From: Malus domestica | Taxonomy: Eukaryota; Streptophyta; Magnoliopsida; Rosales; Rosaceae | Direction of reading: 5' to 3' | Length of the DNA: 64,000 nt | Assembly (NCBI RefSeq): GCF_042453785.1 | Contig: NC_091665.1 | Span: 23,341,501-23,405,500 of the forward strand | In this document: in pieces, positions 22,290 through 33,772 of the stretch | Position numbering within the stretch: the stretch's first letter is position 1 | Layout: every line of letters starts with the position of its first letter | Position numbers and translations under genes: made by a program | Notes under the pieces: model-generated | Seen by the model: only the letters and a program-made list of their open reading frames with translations | What the model was told of the DNA's origin: nothing | Databases searched by the model: none

Positions 22290-23805
22290 ATGGGGAGTGA
22301 ACATGTTGTTCAAGGAGGTTTCCCAATGAAGGCGAACGCCGGAAATGCCACGATTCTCGCACTCGGCAAGGCTTTCCCTCACCAGCTTGTCATGCAGGAT
22401 TTTCTGGTTGATGGGTATTTCAAAGATACCAACAGTGATGATCCACAGCTTAAGCAGAAGCTGGCTCGACTCTGTAAGTCCGTCAAACTTCTCTCCTCTT
22501 TTTTTCAAATATCAACATTGACACTAATAGTAATGCAAACCCTACACAAAAGACCCCAATTTGGGGATCATAAGAAGTTACTACGCGTATAGACTCTGCA
22601 TGTGAACCATGCGAAAAGAAATGTTCTCTTGCCAGACTTTTCACTTGTACCATTAACTAATCAGGTGATTTTTTGGTTTAAATTTGTAAGTCCGAGTAAC
22701 AATCTGACAACATAACATACCAAATATCTTGTAGGAAAATATGACAGTGTTTTGTTTAAAAGGATAGTGATATCGTATTGTTTTAGTAACTCTTCAATGG
22801 CATTTCACAGGCAAAACAACAACAGTCAAAACTAGGTATGTGGTCATGTCAGAAGAGATTCTGGAAAAGTATCCAGAGCTTACAACTGAGGGCACACCAA
22901 CTATAAAGCAAAGGCTACACATTTGCAATGAAGCTGTAACAAAGATGGCAATTGAAGCTTCACAAGCTTGCATCACGAAATGGGGGAGACCTACTTCAGA
23001 TATAACCCACTTAGTCTATGTCTCGTCCAGTGAAGCTCGCCTCCCGGGTGGTGACCTTTACCTAGCGAAAGGGCTTGGACTCAGTCCCCAGACTAAAAGG
23101 GTCATGCTCTACTTCTCGGGCTGCTCGGGCGGTGTGGCTGGCGTTCGTGTTGCCAAAGACATTGCCGAGAACAATCCAGGAAGTAGAGTCCTGCTCGCTA
23201 CTTCTGAAACCACTATCATTGGGTACAAACCACCAAGTGCAAACAGACCATATGATCTTGTTGGTGTTGCACTTTTTGGGGATGGTGCTGGAGCCATGAT
23301 GATTGGCTCAGACCCCGAATTGGTCTCTGAAAACCCGCTGTTCGAACTTCACACAGCCTTACAAGAGTTCCTGCCTGGTACTGAGAAGACCATTGATGGA
23401 AGGGTCACAGAAGAAGGGATCAGCTTCAAGCTGGAAAGAGAGCTGCCTCAAATAATTGAAGATCACATTGAAGGATTCTGTGGGAGGCTGATGGGAGTTG
23501 TTGGATACGATAACAAGGAGTACAACAAGATGTTTTGGGCTGTCCATCCAGGAGGTCCGGCAATCTTGAACCGAATGGAGAAGCGTCTTGATTTGTCGCC
23601 AGAGAAGCTGAACGCGAGCAGACGAGCTCTGGCGGATTATGGCAACGCTAGCAGTAACACCATAGTGTATGTTCTGGAGTACATCATTGAAGAGAGCAAG
23701 AAGATGAAGAAGGAAGGGGAAGGAGATGGCGGATGGGGAATGATCCTGGCTTTTGGACCTGGAGTTACTTTTGAGGGAATTTTAGCAAGGAACCTTGCTG
23801 TCTAA
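22290..23805 (+). CDS. LAP5: Type III polyketide synthase of the LAP5/PKSB group (sporopollenin biosynthesis)
   Basis: The CDS joins 22290-22473 and 22811-23805 (GT-AG intron, TGC Cys codon split), giving 392 residues, normal for chalcone-synthase-fold enzymes. The single intron in a Cys codon near residue 62 is the family's usual position. The catalytic triad is visible: Cys in YFSGCSGGVAG, His in WAVHPGGPAIL, Asn in YGNASSN; the C-terminal GFGPG-type loop reads AFGPGVTFEG. The N-terminus (NATILALGKAFPHQLVMQ) and SSSEARLPGGDLYLAKGLGL match the anther-specific PKSB/LAP5 branch, not chalcone synthase. These ER-associated tapetal enzymes condense fatty acyl-CoA with malonyl-CoA to alkyl pyrones for pollen-wall sporopollenin. 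The frame is intact. The group assignment rests on remembered similarity to At4g34850. Confidence 0.93.
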
Positions 23806-24122
23806 TTTTTTTTTATATATATACTGTCATTAAATGGATGGCCAATGTTACTTAGTAACTGCCTTTCCACTGCTGTTTCAGTTGATTAATCAAAGTCTTA
23901 TGTTCTTAGTTGATTAATCAAAGTCTTGATTTGTCATCAAAGTCTTATGTTCTTAATCAAAGACTTACCACCTGAGGATATGATAGGAGCACAACGGGAA
24001 TACAACCCCGTGCCAGGCCAAAATTTTATTTGTAACCTAAGCTATATCTCACTTTTTATTTCTCCCGTCACATGTCAAACGATGAGAGAGAGGTGTTATA
24101 CCCTCTTTGCACGATCTAATCT
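23806..24122. other. 3' flank of LAP5 up to the copia element
   Basis: Contains the likely 3' UTR and a short imperfect repeat at about 23878-23965 (GTTGATTAATCAAAGTCTTA repeated with variation). No gene is visible. Confidence 0.5.
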
Positions 24123-24127
24123 CTCCC

Positions 24128-24451
24128 TATTGAAACTGATGGGTGGCCATCACTTTGTGTTAAAGTGTTATTCTTTAATTTTAGGGTTTATGTCTTCTAG
24201 GAGATTTCTTGTGAGTTGTATCTAGGGCTAGCCTTTTATTACTTAATTTTAGGGTTTATATCTTCTAGGAGATTTCTTGTGAGTTGTATCTAGGGGTAGC
24301 CTTTTTCTCTCTAGCTACTACTTTGTAGCTGTTTGCATTTGTTTATTGGGTAGGTTTTTCCTTCCTTGCTTCGTCTCCTTTTTATGAGACCTCTCCCTTG
24401 TAATTCTTTTTCATGAATACATACACACTTTGTTGAACTTAAATCTCAACA
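24128..24451 (+). repeat. 5' LTR of the copia element
   Basis: It runs from TATTGAAACTGATGGG to AAATCTCAACA. Inside, a 68-bp segment (TTAATTTTAGGGTTTATGTC through GGGCTAGCC) is tandemly duplicated at 24175 and 24243. The same duplication is in the 3' LTR, so it predates this insertion. The start is set three bases before TG because the CTCCC duplication and both LTR copies share TATTG. Confidence 0.85.
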
Positions 24452-25561
24452 TGGTATCAGAGCAGGAACCATATGGTCGTCCTGCCTCTGTTGTTCAATC
24501 CATTCTATTCAAAAAAAATTCTTTCTTTCTTGGTGTCTTCTGCTCTTCGTTCATTGTCATAGCAGAAGACCAGACTTTAAGCCGAGAGGCAGCAAGCTCG
24601 TCAAACACTTTATCTTCCAATGTGATTCATGGTGAAATCAATCCAAATCTGCGCCTGTGCTCAGTGTTATTAAACGAGTTTAATTACCTACCATGGTCTC
24701 ACATCATCTTTCTTGCCCTAGGTGGAAGATCGAAGCTAGGGTATGCCAATGGAAGCATTAAAGCACCTAAACCATCCTTTACATCGTATGTTGCATGGCA
24801 TGCAAACGATCAGCTTGTTATGTCCTGGATACTTAACTCTATTGAACCTAAGCTGTTTGAACTATTCAGTTACTCAGAATTCTCTCATGTTTTGTGGGAA
24901 TCTATCAAAGAGATGTATGGCAGCCAAAACAATGCTGCTCGTATATTTCAACTCAAGAATGATCTCACTGGGCTAAGGCAAGGTGATCAATCCTTCGTGC
25001 AACACCTTGGGAGCATGAAGTCCATGTGGAACGAACTTGACATGTATCGTCCACATACAACAGATTTCGCTGCACTCCTCAAAAAAGCCGATGAAGACAA
25101 AGTGTTTCAACTTCTGGCAAGTCTTGGAGCAGAATATGAAGATCTTCGAAGTCACTTGCTGATGACTGCAGATTTGCCCTCGTTTAATAGTGTTTGTCAA
25201 GCTGTCCAACAGGAGGAAACTCGAAGAAAAGTCATGCACATTGAACCCCAAGTCCAACTTTGAGGCAAGGGTTTTCACCAGCAATCATAAACACACTGGT
25301 GAAAAAAAAATTACTAGAAAGAAGGCAGATTGGAAATGTACCTACTGCAACATGAAAGGGCACATAAGGGAAAAATGTTGGATCCTACATCCGAAGTTAA
25401 AGCTAAAGTTTGATAAGGAAGGAAGAATGATCAAAGAAGGCAAGGGAATTTTTCCAAAGCCTCTCCATTCAACTAGCTCGTTGACTGATGGTTTACCAAA
25501 CTTCACTACAAATCCCATAGATTTGATAAATGAATTTGCAAGCTTTTTTCAAAGGAGATGA
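24430..25561 (+). pseudogene. Copia gag with zinc knuckle, frameshifted
   Basis: The first frame (to 25263) matches copia gag: LNEFNYLPWSHIIFLALGGR, WESIKEMYGSQNNAARIFQL, FVQHLGSMKSMWNEL. The frame starts inside the LTR, so a true start is probably downstream, for example near 24457. Near 25248 the sequence shifts frame; the second frame (25190-25561) carries the CCHC knuckle CTYCNMKGHIREKC. It ends in a TGA at 25559 that interrupts the run-on into the protease region. Gag would package element RNA in cytoplasmic particles. Confidence 0.8.
24452..24463 (+). other. Primer-binding site (initiator tRNA-Met type)
   Basis: TGGTATCAGAGC begins directly after the LTR end CAACA. This is the standard plant copia primer site, complementary to the 3' end of initiator tRNA-Met. 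Confidence 0.9.
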
Positions 25562-25582
25562 GGCACCACTGAGGAAGAGGAA

Positions 25583-28500
25583 GTGATCTCTAAGAATCTT
25601 ACTGCCATGCTTGGAAAATTTGCAGGCTTCTTGAATGAGACCACAACCCAAGACAATGTTTCATGTATTATCTCTGCCCTCTCCACTGCTCTCAATGAAA
25701 TTACGCATGATTGTTGGATCATAGACTCAGGTGCCACATATCATATAACAAATAAGTCCTCTTACTTAGATAAGTTTCAAAATATGCATGAGTCTTCACT
25801 TGTGTCTGTAGCAAATGGGAAAGGAGAACCTATTATGGGAAAAGGTAAACTTAAACTGTTAAGTGATGAGATTGAGTCAACAGCCTTGTATGTGCTTTCA
25901 TTTCCCTTCCAGCTTTTGTCCATAGGAAAACTCACAAACACACTAAATTGCCTTGCCATATTCTCTCCTCACAATGTTTTATTTCAGGATCGAGTCACCC
26001 AGAAGAAGATTGGTGAAGGGTTTCTATTGAATGGACTCTACTATCTTTCAAAGAAGCTCAAGCCTGTTAAGCATCCTTTTGCTAACCTAAGTCTTCCTCA
26101 AGAGTACCAACTTTGGCACCTTCGATTGGCCCATCCCTCAGAACCTGTGATGAACAAACTATTTCCAAATTTTTGTAAAGCCACACATGAATGTGAAGTC
26201 TGTCAAATATCAAAAGCTACTAGGCTTCCTTTTGTTTCTTCCAAGTCTAGAACCAGTAAACTGTTTGAGGTTGTTCATTCAGATATTTGGGGTCCTTCCC
26301 GTGTAGAATCATTTAATGGATATAAATATTATGCCACCTTTATTGATGACTATTCTTGTTGCACTTGGATTTTACAGTCAAATAATGGCACTGAGTATAC
26401 ATCCAACAATATGTCTAATTATTTGAGCAATCATGGGATTTTACATCACACCAGCTATGTTGGTACACCACAACAGAATGGTGTAGCCGAGAGAAAAAAT
26501 CGTGACTTATTAGAGAAATCCAAATCTCTTATGCTTCAAATGCATGTTCCTAGAAAGTTTTGGTCTCAGGCTCTCCTCACTGCAGCCTACATCATCAACA
26601 GGTTACCTACACGTGTATTGAATTCAAAATCACCTGATGAAGTAATGAAGGGAAGAACTATTGACATCTCACACCTGAGAACTTTTGGATGCACATGTTA
26701 TGTCCATATTCAAGCTGCACATCGAGACAAGCTCGATCCTAGAGCTGTCAAGAGTGCCTTCATGGGATACTCGAGCACTCAAAAAGGATACAAATATTAC
26801 AATCCTTTTAATGGAAAGATTGGTATCTCAAGGGATGTTTGATTTGATGAGAATGCTCCATTCTTTCACAAAAATAACAGTGAAGACCTCAGGGGGAGAA
26901 CCTACTGGACATTTTTCCTCTGCCCACTCCAGCAAATCTACATGAATTCAATGTTTATCTCGACCACCACTCAGAACAACACGATGATGAGGAAACATCT
27001 CCTGATCAAGGAAGCTCAGGCACTACTCATCAACCTGTCTTGGCACCATGAAGAAACCCTACTCGTGACAGGCATCCTCCTCTAAGGCTACAAGAGTATG
27101 TTACGTACACGACAAGACATCCCATCTCCAAAGCCTTAACCTATCAAAAACTGTCACCATCCCATGCAGCCTTTCTACATCAGTTGTCCACTAGTGATGA
27201 ACCAAGAAATTTTAATGAAGCTGCTCACATTCCAGTATGGCAGAAAGCTATGAGCTTCAAGCACTGAACAACAACCAAACATGGAGTGTGGTTGATCTTC
27301 CAAAAGGAAAAAGGGCAGTAGGGAGTAGGTGGATATACAAGACCAAGTTTCATTCAAATGGCAATATTGAAAGACATAAGGCTCGTTTAGTAGCCCGTGG
27401 CTTTACTCAAACTTATGGCATTGACTACAAGGAGACATTTGCTCATGTAGCCAAAATGAGTATTGTACAAGTGTTGTTATCTGTGGCAGTCAATCTCGAT
27501 TTGTCCGTATTTCAAATGGATGTGAAGAATGCATTTCTTCATGGTGACCTCAAAGAGGACATGTACATGAAGCTTCCTCCCGGACATCCACAAGATCATG
27601 AAACTAACAAAGTTTGCAAGCTCCATAAGGCCATATATGTACTGAAGCAATCTCCCCGAGCATGGTACTCGAAGTTAAGTTCAGTCCTTGAAGCTACAGG
27701 ATTCACAAGGAGCCACTAATTCCTCATTATTTGTTTGCACTGGTATAAGTAGCAAACTAGTTGTTCTTATATATGTTGATGATCTTATTATAACAGGTGA
27801 TAACATAGAAGAAATCAATGCCCTCAAATCCTCTCTTCATTAACAATTTGCCATTAAGGATTTGGGAATCTTAAAGTACTCTCTTGGCATTGAAATGGCT
27901 ACTTCCTCCAAGGGTTTGTTCTTAAATCAAAGGAGGTATGTTCTTGATCTATTGGATGAAGCTGGCATGTTGAATTGCAAGCCCGCTTCTACTCCTCTGG
28001 TGAGTAGACTTCAAGTAGATGCACCCAATGAACCATTACCAAACCCTAGGGTTTATCAACGTGTGGTAGGAAAACTAATCTACCTCACTATCACCAGACC
28101 TGATATTGCTTATTCTGTAAGTTTTGTCAGTCAATTTATGCACTCTCCCTCGATGATTCACTGGGAGAGTGTCAAAAGGATACTCAGATACTTGAAGGGA
28201 TCCATTGGCAAAGGCTTACTCATGCAAAAACATGGTTCAAATCATATCATGGCATACACTGATGCTGACTGGGTGGGTAATGCCCTCGATCGCAAGTCTA
28301 CCACTGGTTTCTGTACTTTTGTTGGTGGCAATCTTGTGACATGGAAAAGTAAAAAACAAACCGTGGTTGCAAGATCAAGTGTTGAGGCTGAATATAGAGC
28401 CATGGCAGCCACGGCTTGTGAATTAATTTGGTTAAAAATTCTCCTAACGGATCTTGGTTGCGTCAACAATGAACATATGTCCTTGTTTTGTGACAACCAA

Positions 28501-28686
28501 GCTGCCATGCATATAGCTTCAAATCCGGTATTCCACGAAGAACAAAGCACATTGAAGTTGATTGCCATTACATCTGAGCACAAGTCCAATCCAAAGTCAT
28601 CAACACCGTGTACACTCGAAGTTATGATCAACTTGCTGACTTGTTTACAAAAGCTCTCGACTCTACACATTTCCAAAGATTGTTGA
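25583..28686 (+). pseudogene. Copia pol: protease, integrase, reverse transcriptase, RNase H, broken
   Basis: 25583-26842: protease (CWIIDSGATYHIT, active site DSGA), GAG-pre-integrase (LWHLRLAHPSEPVMN, CEVCQISKATRLPF) and integrase (HSDIWGPSRVES, YVGTPQQNGVAERKNRD). Between FIDDYSCCTWI and LQSNNGTEY about 40 residues are missing, and the second catalytic Asp reads Asn (SNNGTE where SDNGTE is usual). A TGA ends this frame. 27237-27719: RT fingers and palm (RWIYKTKFHSNG, FQMDVKNAFLHGDL). The YVDD box lies at about 27766-27785 in another frame (LIYVDDLIITG). 27862-28686: rest of RT and RNase H (AYTDADWVG, SSVEAEYRAMA, LFCDNQAAMHI). Several frameshifts; not functional. Confidence 0.88.
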
Positions 28687-28720
28687 GCAAGCTTGGATCA
28701 ATCAACCCCCTTGATCCAGC

Positions 28721-28731
28721 TTGAGGGGGAA
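28721..28731 (+). other. Polypurine tract of the copia element
   Basis: TTGAGGGGGAA immediately precedes the 3' LTR start, the usual position for plus-strand priming. Confidence 0.8.
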
Positions 28732-29058
28732 TATTGAAACTGATGGGTGGCCATCACTTTGTGTTAAAGTGTTATTCCTTAATTTTAGGATTTATGTCTT
28801 CTAGGAGATTTCTTGTGAGTTGTTGTATCTAGGGCTAGCCTTTTATTCCTTAATTTTAGGGTTTATGTCTTGTAGGAAATTTCTTGTGAGTTGTATCTAA
28901 GGCTAGCCTTTTTCTCTCTAGCTACTACTTTGTAGCTGTTTGCATTTGTTTAGTGGGTAGGTTTTTCCTTCCTTGCTTCGTCTCCTTTTTATGAGACCTC
29001 TCCCTTGTAATTCTTTTTCATGAATACATACACACTTTGTTGAACTTAAATCTCAACA
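28732..29058 (+). repeat. 3' LTR of the copia element
   Basis: Same sequence as 24128-24451 apart from about nine substitutions, all in the first 230 bases, and a TTG insertion in GAGTTGTTGTATC. Followed by the CTCCC duplication. Confidence 0.9.
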
Positions 29059-29589
29059 CTCCCCAACCTGGTAAGTTTTCCACACGAGGATGGATTTGGT
29101 GATGTCAATATAAATTCCGTTTTATGCAACAACTTTTCTTTGGTCCGTGATAGAAACAATGTTTATTGGGATGATATTTGCTGAATTAGCACAGGACTAA
29201 AGTAGGACCAGGACCAAGAAGAAAGACCAAAAAGCCGTAGAAACCCAAATACCCGACGACTCGGGCAATTGGCAGAAATGGGATACCGTACAAGATAGTT
29301 TGTTTGCAAGCATCTAGCATCGGCACATATTTGACCCTTGAATTTAATCCAACACATTAATTGAATCACCAAGGACTGATTGGATTAAATTCAACCACCG
29401 CCAAACACTGGTTTGATAGCGGTGGCAAACGTGGCAGTCGTTTGGTCATCAGAAAATCAAAAAATAAGTAGGCAGCAATGAGAATCCACTCAAGTAAACT
29501 TTTGGCAAAATGTTAGCACAGACTAGAAAAAACACGAACGCATTTCTGAAAATTCATGTCAAAAGTCTTTTGAAACTACTTGGGAAGAA

Positions 29590-29961
29590 TATAATCAACG
29601 ACTTAATGAACTGAGCGAGTCGGAACAGAACATAGCTGCACGAGATAAGATATTTGATGGGATTGCAGATGAAGATGGTCATGGATATTGTCGCACCTAT
29701 GGTACTGCAGTGCGCCGACGAGGCTCGTCCTGCTCCAATTCATCCATGCTCGAAGAAATAATCAACCGAAAGGTGTACGAGAGAGGGCATATATTTAAAG
29801 ACAAGATGGGGGAGCTAGTGATTAAGCAATTGGCACTACAAGATGAAATTGCTGTTTTGAAGTCAAATAGGAGTAATTCAACTCATCTACCCAGGTATAG
29901 TGATACGAGGAAGTATAAAAAAGGGGAACTTAAACAACCATTCACCAGCCACATTGCCTAG
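29590..29961 (+). pseudogene. Plant transposase-like (Ptta/En/Spm-type) coding fragment
   Basis: A continuous frame reads NQRLNELSESEQ, ARDKIFDGIADEDGHGYCRT, YGTAVRRRGSS, then a helical stretch (EIINRKVYERGHIFKDKMGE, KQLALQDEIAVLKSN) and ends at TAG in 29961. The G-x-Y-C-R-T-Y-G motif followed by a coiled coil resembles the C-terminal part of plant CACTA-associated proteins. There is no start or partner exon nearby. It overlaps only the distal 3' flank of the ERD2-like gene. 29064-29589 shows no gene. The identity is a guess from pattern. Confidence 0.4.
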
Positions 29962-30020
29962 CTAGGTTAAAAGTCTTTGACGGCAGTGCGCTCGCGGACC
30001 AAAGCAGAACCAGAGCTAAC

Positions 30021-32288
30021 TCATACAACTCCAGAAGGGAGACGCAGGACAAGCTGCCCTCCGAAAACACTGCCAAAACAAAAATGTCCACAGTAAGTAA
30101 AGGTTGAATGAAAGAATCTACACTTGGGAAAAGAAAAGGAAAGGGTACTTGGAAATAACATAATGGATTGAGGCCAACCTTTTAATGTAGTAGTAACAGA
30201 AGTCTGCTAATATGAAAGTCTGGACAATTTCTGAAATAAGAACCATGGAAGGCCATAACCCATAGCCCAAGGCTACAAGCAACTGCCCACGTGTATCTAA
30301 TACCTGTTAGAGCAATAGATTAAGTTTTATTAGTGGTAGAATCCAACAAGCTCATACCCTTTAGCGAAAAAACAAATTATAAAGTATGATTCTTCTAAGA
30401 CTTTGATCAATGCGCTCATACATTTCTATATAACTGGCACAAGTGTCCAAGCACAGACGGGTGAACTACAACTTTGAAAAGCAACTTATGACGCAACAAG
30501 GGTTTCACTCATCAATAAAAAAAAATTACGGTAGGAAAAGTTTGTTAGATATTTATTGTTAGTTTATAATCAATATGCTACTTTAAAATATGAGACTAAA
30601 GCCACCCAACAAGGTGCCTATATGGGAATTGATACAAAGAGCATCAGAAACAGCATTTAGGAATAAATTCAGAAACTCATCTAACATCATGCAAAATAAT
30701 CATTTTCCAAAATGCCGCAAACAAAACAAACTAATACAAAGAAAACATGCATAAAGATCGAACCTGGAGAACCCAATGGGCACAGCTGAGGAACCTTGCG
30801 ACGCCCAGTGCAAACACATAGTGTGCTGTGAATGGCTCAACAATCTGAAAGTAAAAATATAAAATGAATTAGGTCAGCAAGCAGTCAAAGCTGTAAAATC
30901 ATAAACATTCAAGTTTTCCATTCTATGAAATCTGACCTTTGTGTTTTGCATGACCCGCAACTGAGGCAGTACGGAAACAGCTTCCAGATACACACAAAAT
31001 GCCCAGGAAATCCTGTTCAACAAATGATGAGAAGTTGATGGATGAATAAACAGAGCTAGTAGAGCACATGGAACCACCTGCATCAAACCAGAAATTATAT
31101 CACCATAAGAAAGAAGGCAACATAAAAAAGAAAGAAATAGTAAGCAACGTATTGCTTTTATTAAAGAATAAACTTCAAAATGCATCAACACAGAAAGAGG
31201 TAGTCAATCAATTTTTCCCTGTAAACATGTTCCTAAAATAGTCCAAGATGTAACAATACAAATTAACATGACTGCACACATAAGCGAATTTTTAATTACC
31301 TCTTTGATCAGAAACTCAACCGATAAAGAAAATTAATGCTTTTGCTTAATTTTATAATGTGAGAATTCGCCATCACATATAAGTATGTAACACTTCATAG
31401 AAATACAAAAGAAGATAACAATGATTGAGAGAGAAACTTACAACATAATATATTGCGAAGTTGTCCTTGTCCTCCATGTAACTAGACTTTAAGTTGAACC
31501 GGATCATATAAATGACCCAGAGGGTCGTCACCAGCGTAGCTAAATCTAGCAGGGTGTGTATATCATATTCCATAACTACACTACAGTATAATCTCACAGC
31601 TAAAAACATAGCTGTCAGTTCCTGCGATTTGAGTGATAGCCCTGCAAACAATTCCAATTCCAATATTTTCCAATCAGACTTTCACGAGTTTCATAGCCTA
31701 AAAGGAAAAGAAACATTGGTCTTGTTCCTAATTTCTAAACGGATAGAATTATGAAATTATGTTCTAACAATTATATCACCAATCCAATAAAGCCCAGAAC
31801 TTTTTTATTTTGTTAAGTAACAAAATCAGATTTTCCCTCCATTGATAACAATTTTCTCACAAACCCAATTCAGGAAACTTTGCATGCGAAATTCCAGTCA
31901 TCCTTATATCGGAAAATACCGGATTCCCCACAACAGAAAAGCAAGTACCAAAATCGAATCAACCCAAAAAAAACATCATTTGCATCAACAATCCCTAAAA
32001 TCCCAAATTTTGCACCCATTCAAACAAAACAAAACAAAAAAACCCTAAAAAGCTCGAAACTTTACCAGCGCAAGTCTTCTCCTTCATGAGCTTGTAGATA
32101 AGAACGGAGATTCCAATCGAGTGCACAGCCTCAGCTGCAACAAAGAGGTTGTCGTGATCGTGGACGATGAATCGGAGCAGAACCAGCGCCGCCATGCCCG
32201 AAACAACGGCCAGAAAGGCCTGAACTTTGGACGGCTGGCGTCGCGCCCATGTCCATACGGTGTGGATCGGCCTCTTCGGAGCCCTCAT
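30021..32288 (-). CDS. ERD2-like (K/HDEL receptor family) membrane protein
   Basis: Six exons on the minus strand: 32066-32288, 31442-31641, 30937-31077, 30764-30844, 30179-30303 and 30021-30069. All junctions are GT-AG and the frame runs unbroken for 272 residues. The N-terminus MRAPKRPIHTVWTWARR plus an extra leading membrane segment places it in the longer plant ERD2-like branch, not canonical ERD2 (about 215 aa). Seven hydrophobic segments are expected. Visible family motifs: AAEAVHSIGISVLIYK, LKSQELTAMFLAVRLYCS, IRFNLKSSYMEDKDNF, PCALLALFIHPSTSHH, WAFCVYLEAVSVLPQL, EPFTAHYVFALGVARFLSC, TFILADFCYYYIK. Canonical members retrieve HDEL/KDEL-tagged proteins from Golgi to ER; whether this branch binds the signal is not known to me. 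A GA-rich 5' UTR (32430-32475) lies upstream. Confidence 0.9.
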
Positions 32289-33772
32289 GAGGTTTGGTTT
32301 TGCTTTGATTTTTCCTTTTTTTCCCCCTTTTGTGATTCTCTCGGCCCCTTGATTTCCCCGGAAAGTTTGATGTGGTAGAGAGAAAGTGAGGTAAAACTAA
32401 TTATTGTGAGTAGTTGTGGTGCGGAAACAGGATCCCTCAGAATTTAGAGAGAGAAAGAGGGGAGAGGGAGAGATTTCCTTTCTTAATTGGACTGTTCGGT
32501 TCTGGTGATCTTTTCGGGTTTTCGGTACCCGTACCCGGGTAACACAATCTGATCCGGTATTTTATCAAAGATATACGAGCCATTTTATATGTCGTTTCTT
32601 TCAATGTGGCTCCTTGTCAGTGGATTGGATGTCAAGGCACCGTCTTCAGAAACAACTCTGACGCTCGGTTGCTTACCAGAAACCGTAACGTAATCAAACT
32701 ATAGGGAGTAATTAATTAAATTATAAGTCCAAATTTTCACGGTAAGTGAGATATATTTGATTTGATAATCGTCAAAGGTGAATTTGAATTACATTATTAA
32801 TATTTGAGTTCAAGATTTTTAACTCAAAAATGGTTTCTCAATTCACAACTTAAAAACCTGTTTTTTGTTTTGAAAAACATCGTATTTATTTTGTTCTTTT
32901 TATCATCTTATTTCTAATAGATTTGTATATTACATAACATTTGTATTTGAAAGTGATAAGATATCAACCAAGGCAAAATTAGTAATCCAATTTGTTAGTG
33001 TCCATGATCATCTGGTTTCAAAGATATCCAATTTTCACTTTGTTAAACAAAGTCATGAATTAAGATCTCTTAAAAGTCAGTTGACTGAATTAAAGTATTT
33101 AATCAGCTCAATGGTGGTAGAAGTAGCCTAGAGACGGACGCATGATTTGAAACCTCATCCGTAACGAAATTAAAAATTATGGTCTAAGTAAAATCCAATC
33201 CAATCCATAAATCTTAATTACTTAATTGGTTTCTTTTTAAAAATTTTGATAAGTTATGTCCTTTTTAAATCACTAAGTTGACAACAAGAATTACCAAATA
33301 AGCAACAAACATATGTGATTCACCAATCACAACATGCCACCTTGACATTGTGATGGTGTTCACCCGTTATATTCAATGCTGTACAAAATTTGGTGAACCA
33401 AATTCCTACTTCAATTTATGCTCAAAGACTTCCAAATGAAAACTCAAAAGCAGGCTGCAAATTGCTCGATAGTGCTTGTGCTAAAAGTGCTTATGTGGCT
33501 TAAGCATTTGTTTGGGAAAAGTCCTTGGCATCAAATCTCATCTCTTCAAGGAAGTAATGACAAAATATGGGAAGGAATTAGTTAATTAGAATAGAAGGTT
33601 TTGCACTAGGAAAAGACATATTACAAGCATACTACATACAAGTAGCTTATTTAAATAAGCAAGAAGCCACTACTTCATCAAGTTGTTGGTCCTCCATCTA
33701 CTCCCCTAACCCCTGAACCAAACCCTTGTGCCGATTAGGTCATCCTTAGGTCATAGGTTGACCGCGGTTGAA
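32289..33772. other. Intergenic: ERD2-like promoter side and invertase 3' side
   Basis: It begins with the 5' flank of the ERD2-like gene (GA-rich 32395-32475) and continues as AT-rich unique-looking DNA. 33700-33772 probably contains the invertase 3' UTR. No gene or repeat is recognised. Confidence 0.5.

Larger units (their letters stand above)
24128..29058 (+). mobile_element. Ty1/copia LTR retrotransposon, full structure but broken coding region
   Basis: Two LTRs (24128-24451, 28732-29058), an initiator-Met-type primer site, gag, protease, integrase, reverse transcriptase and RNase H in the copia order, and a polypurine tract. CTCCC flanks both sides (24123-24127 and 29059-29063), the 5-bp target duplication. 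The LTRs differ by about 9 substitutions and one 3-bp indel by eye. The coding region has frameshifts, stops and an integrase deletion, so this copy depends on other elements. It lies between LAP5 and the ERD2-like gene, in the same orientation as LAP5. Confidence 0.92.

Noticed and set aside
28242-28676. 144-codon minus-strand frame
   Set aside because: Shadow of the copia RNase H coding sequence on the other strand.
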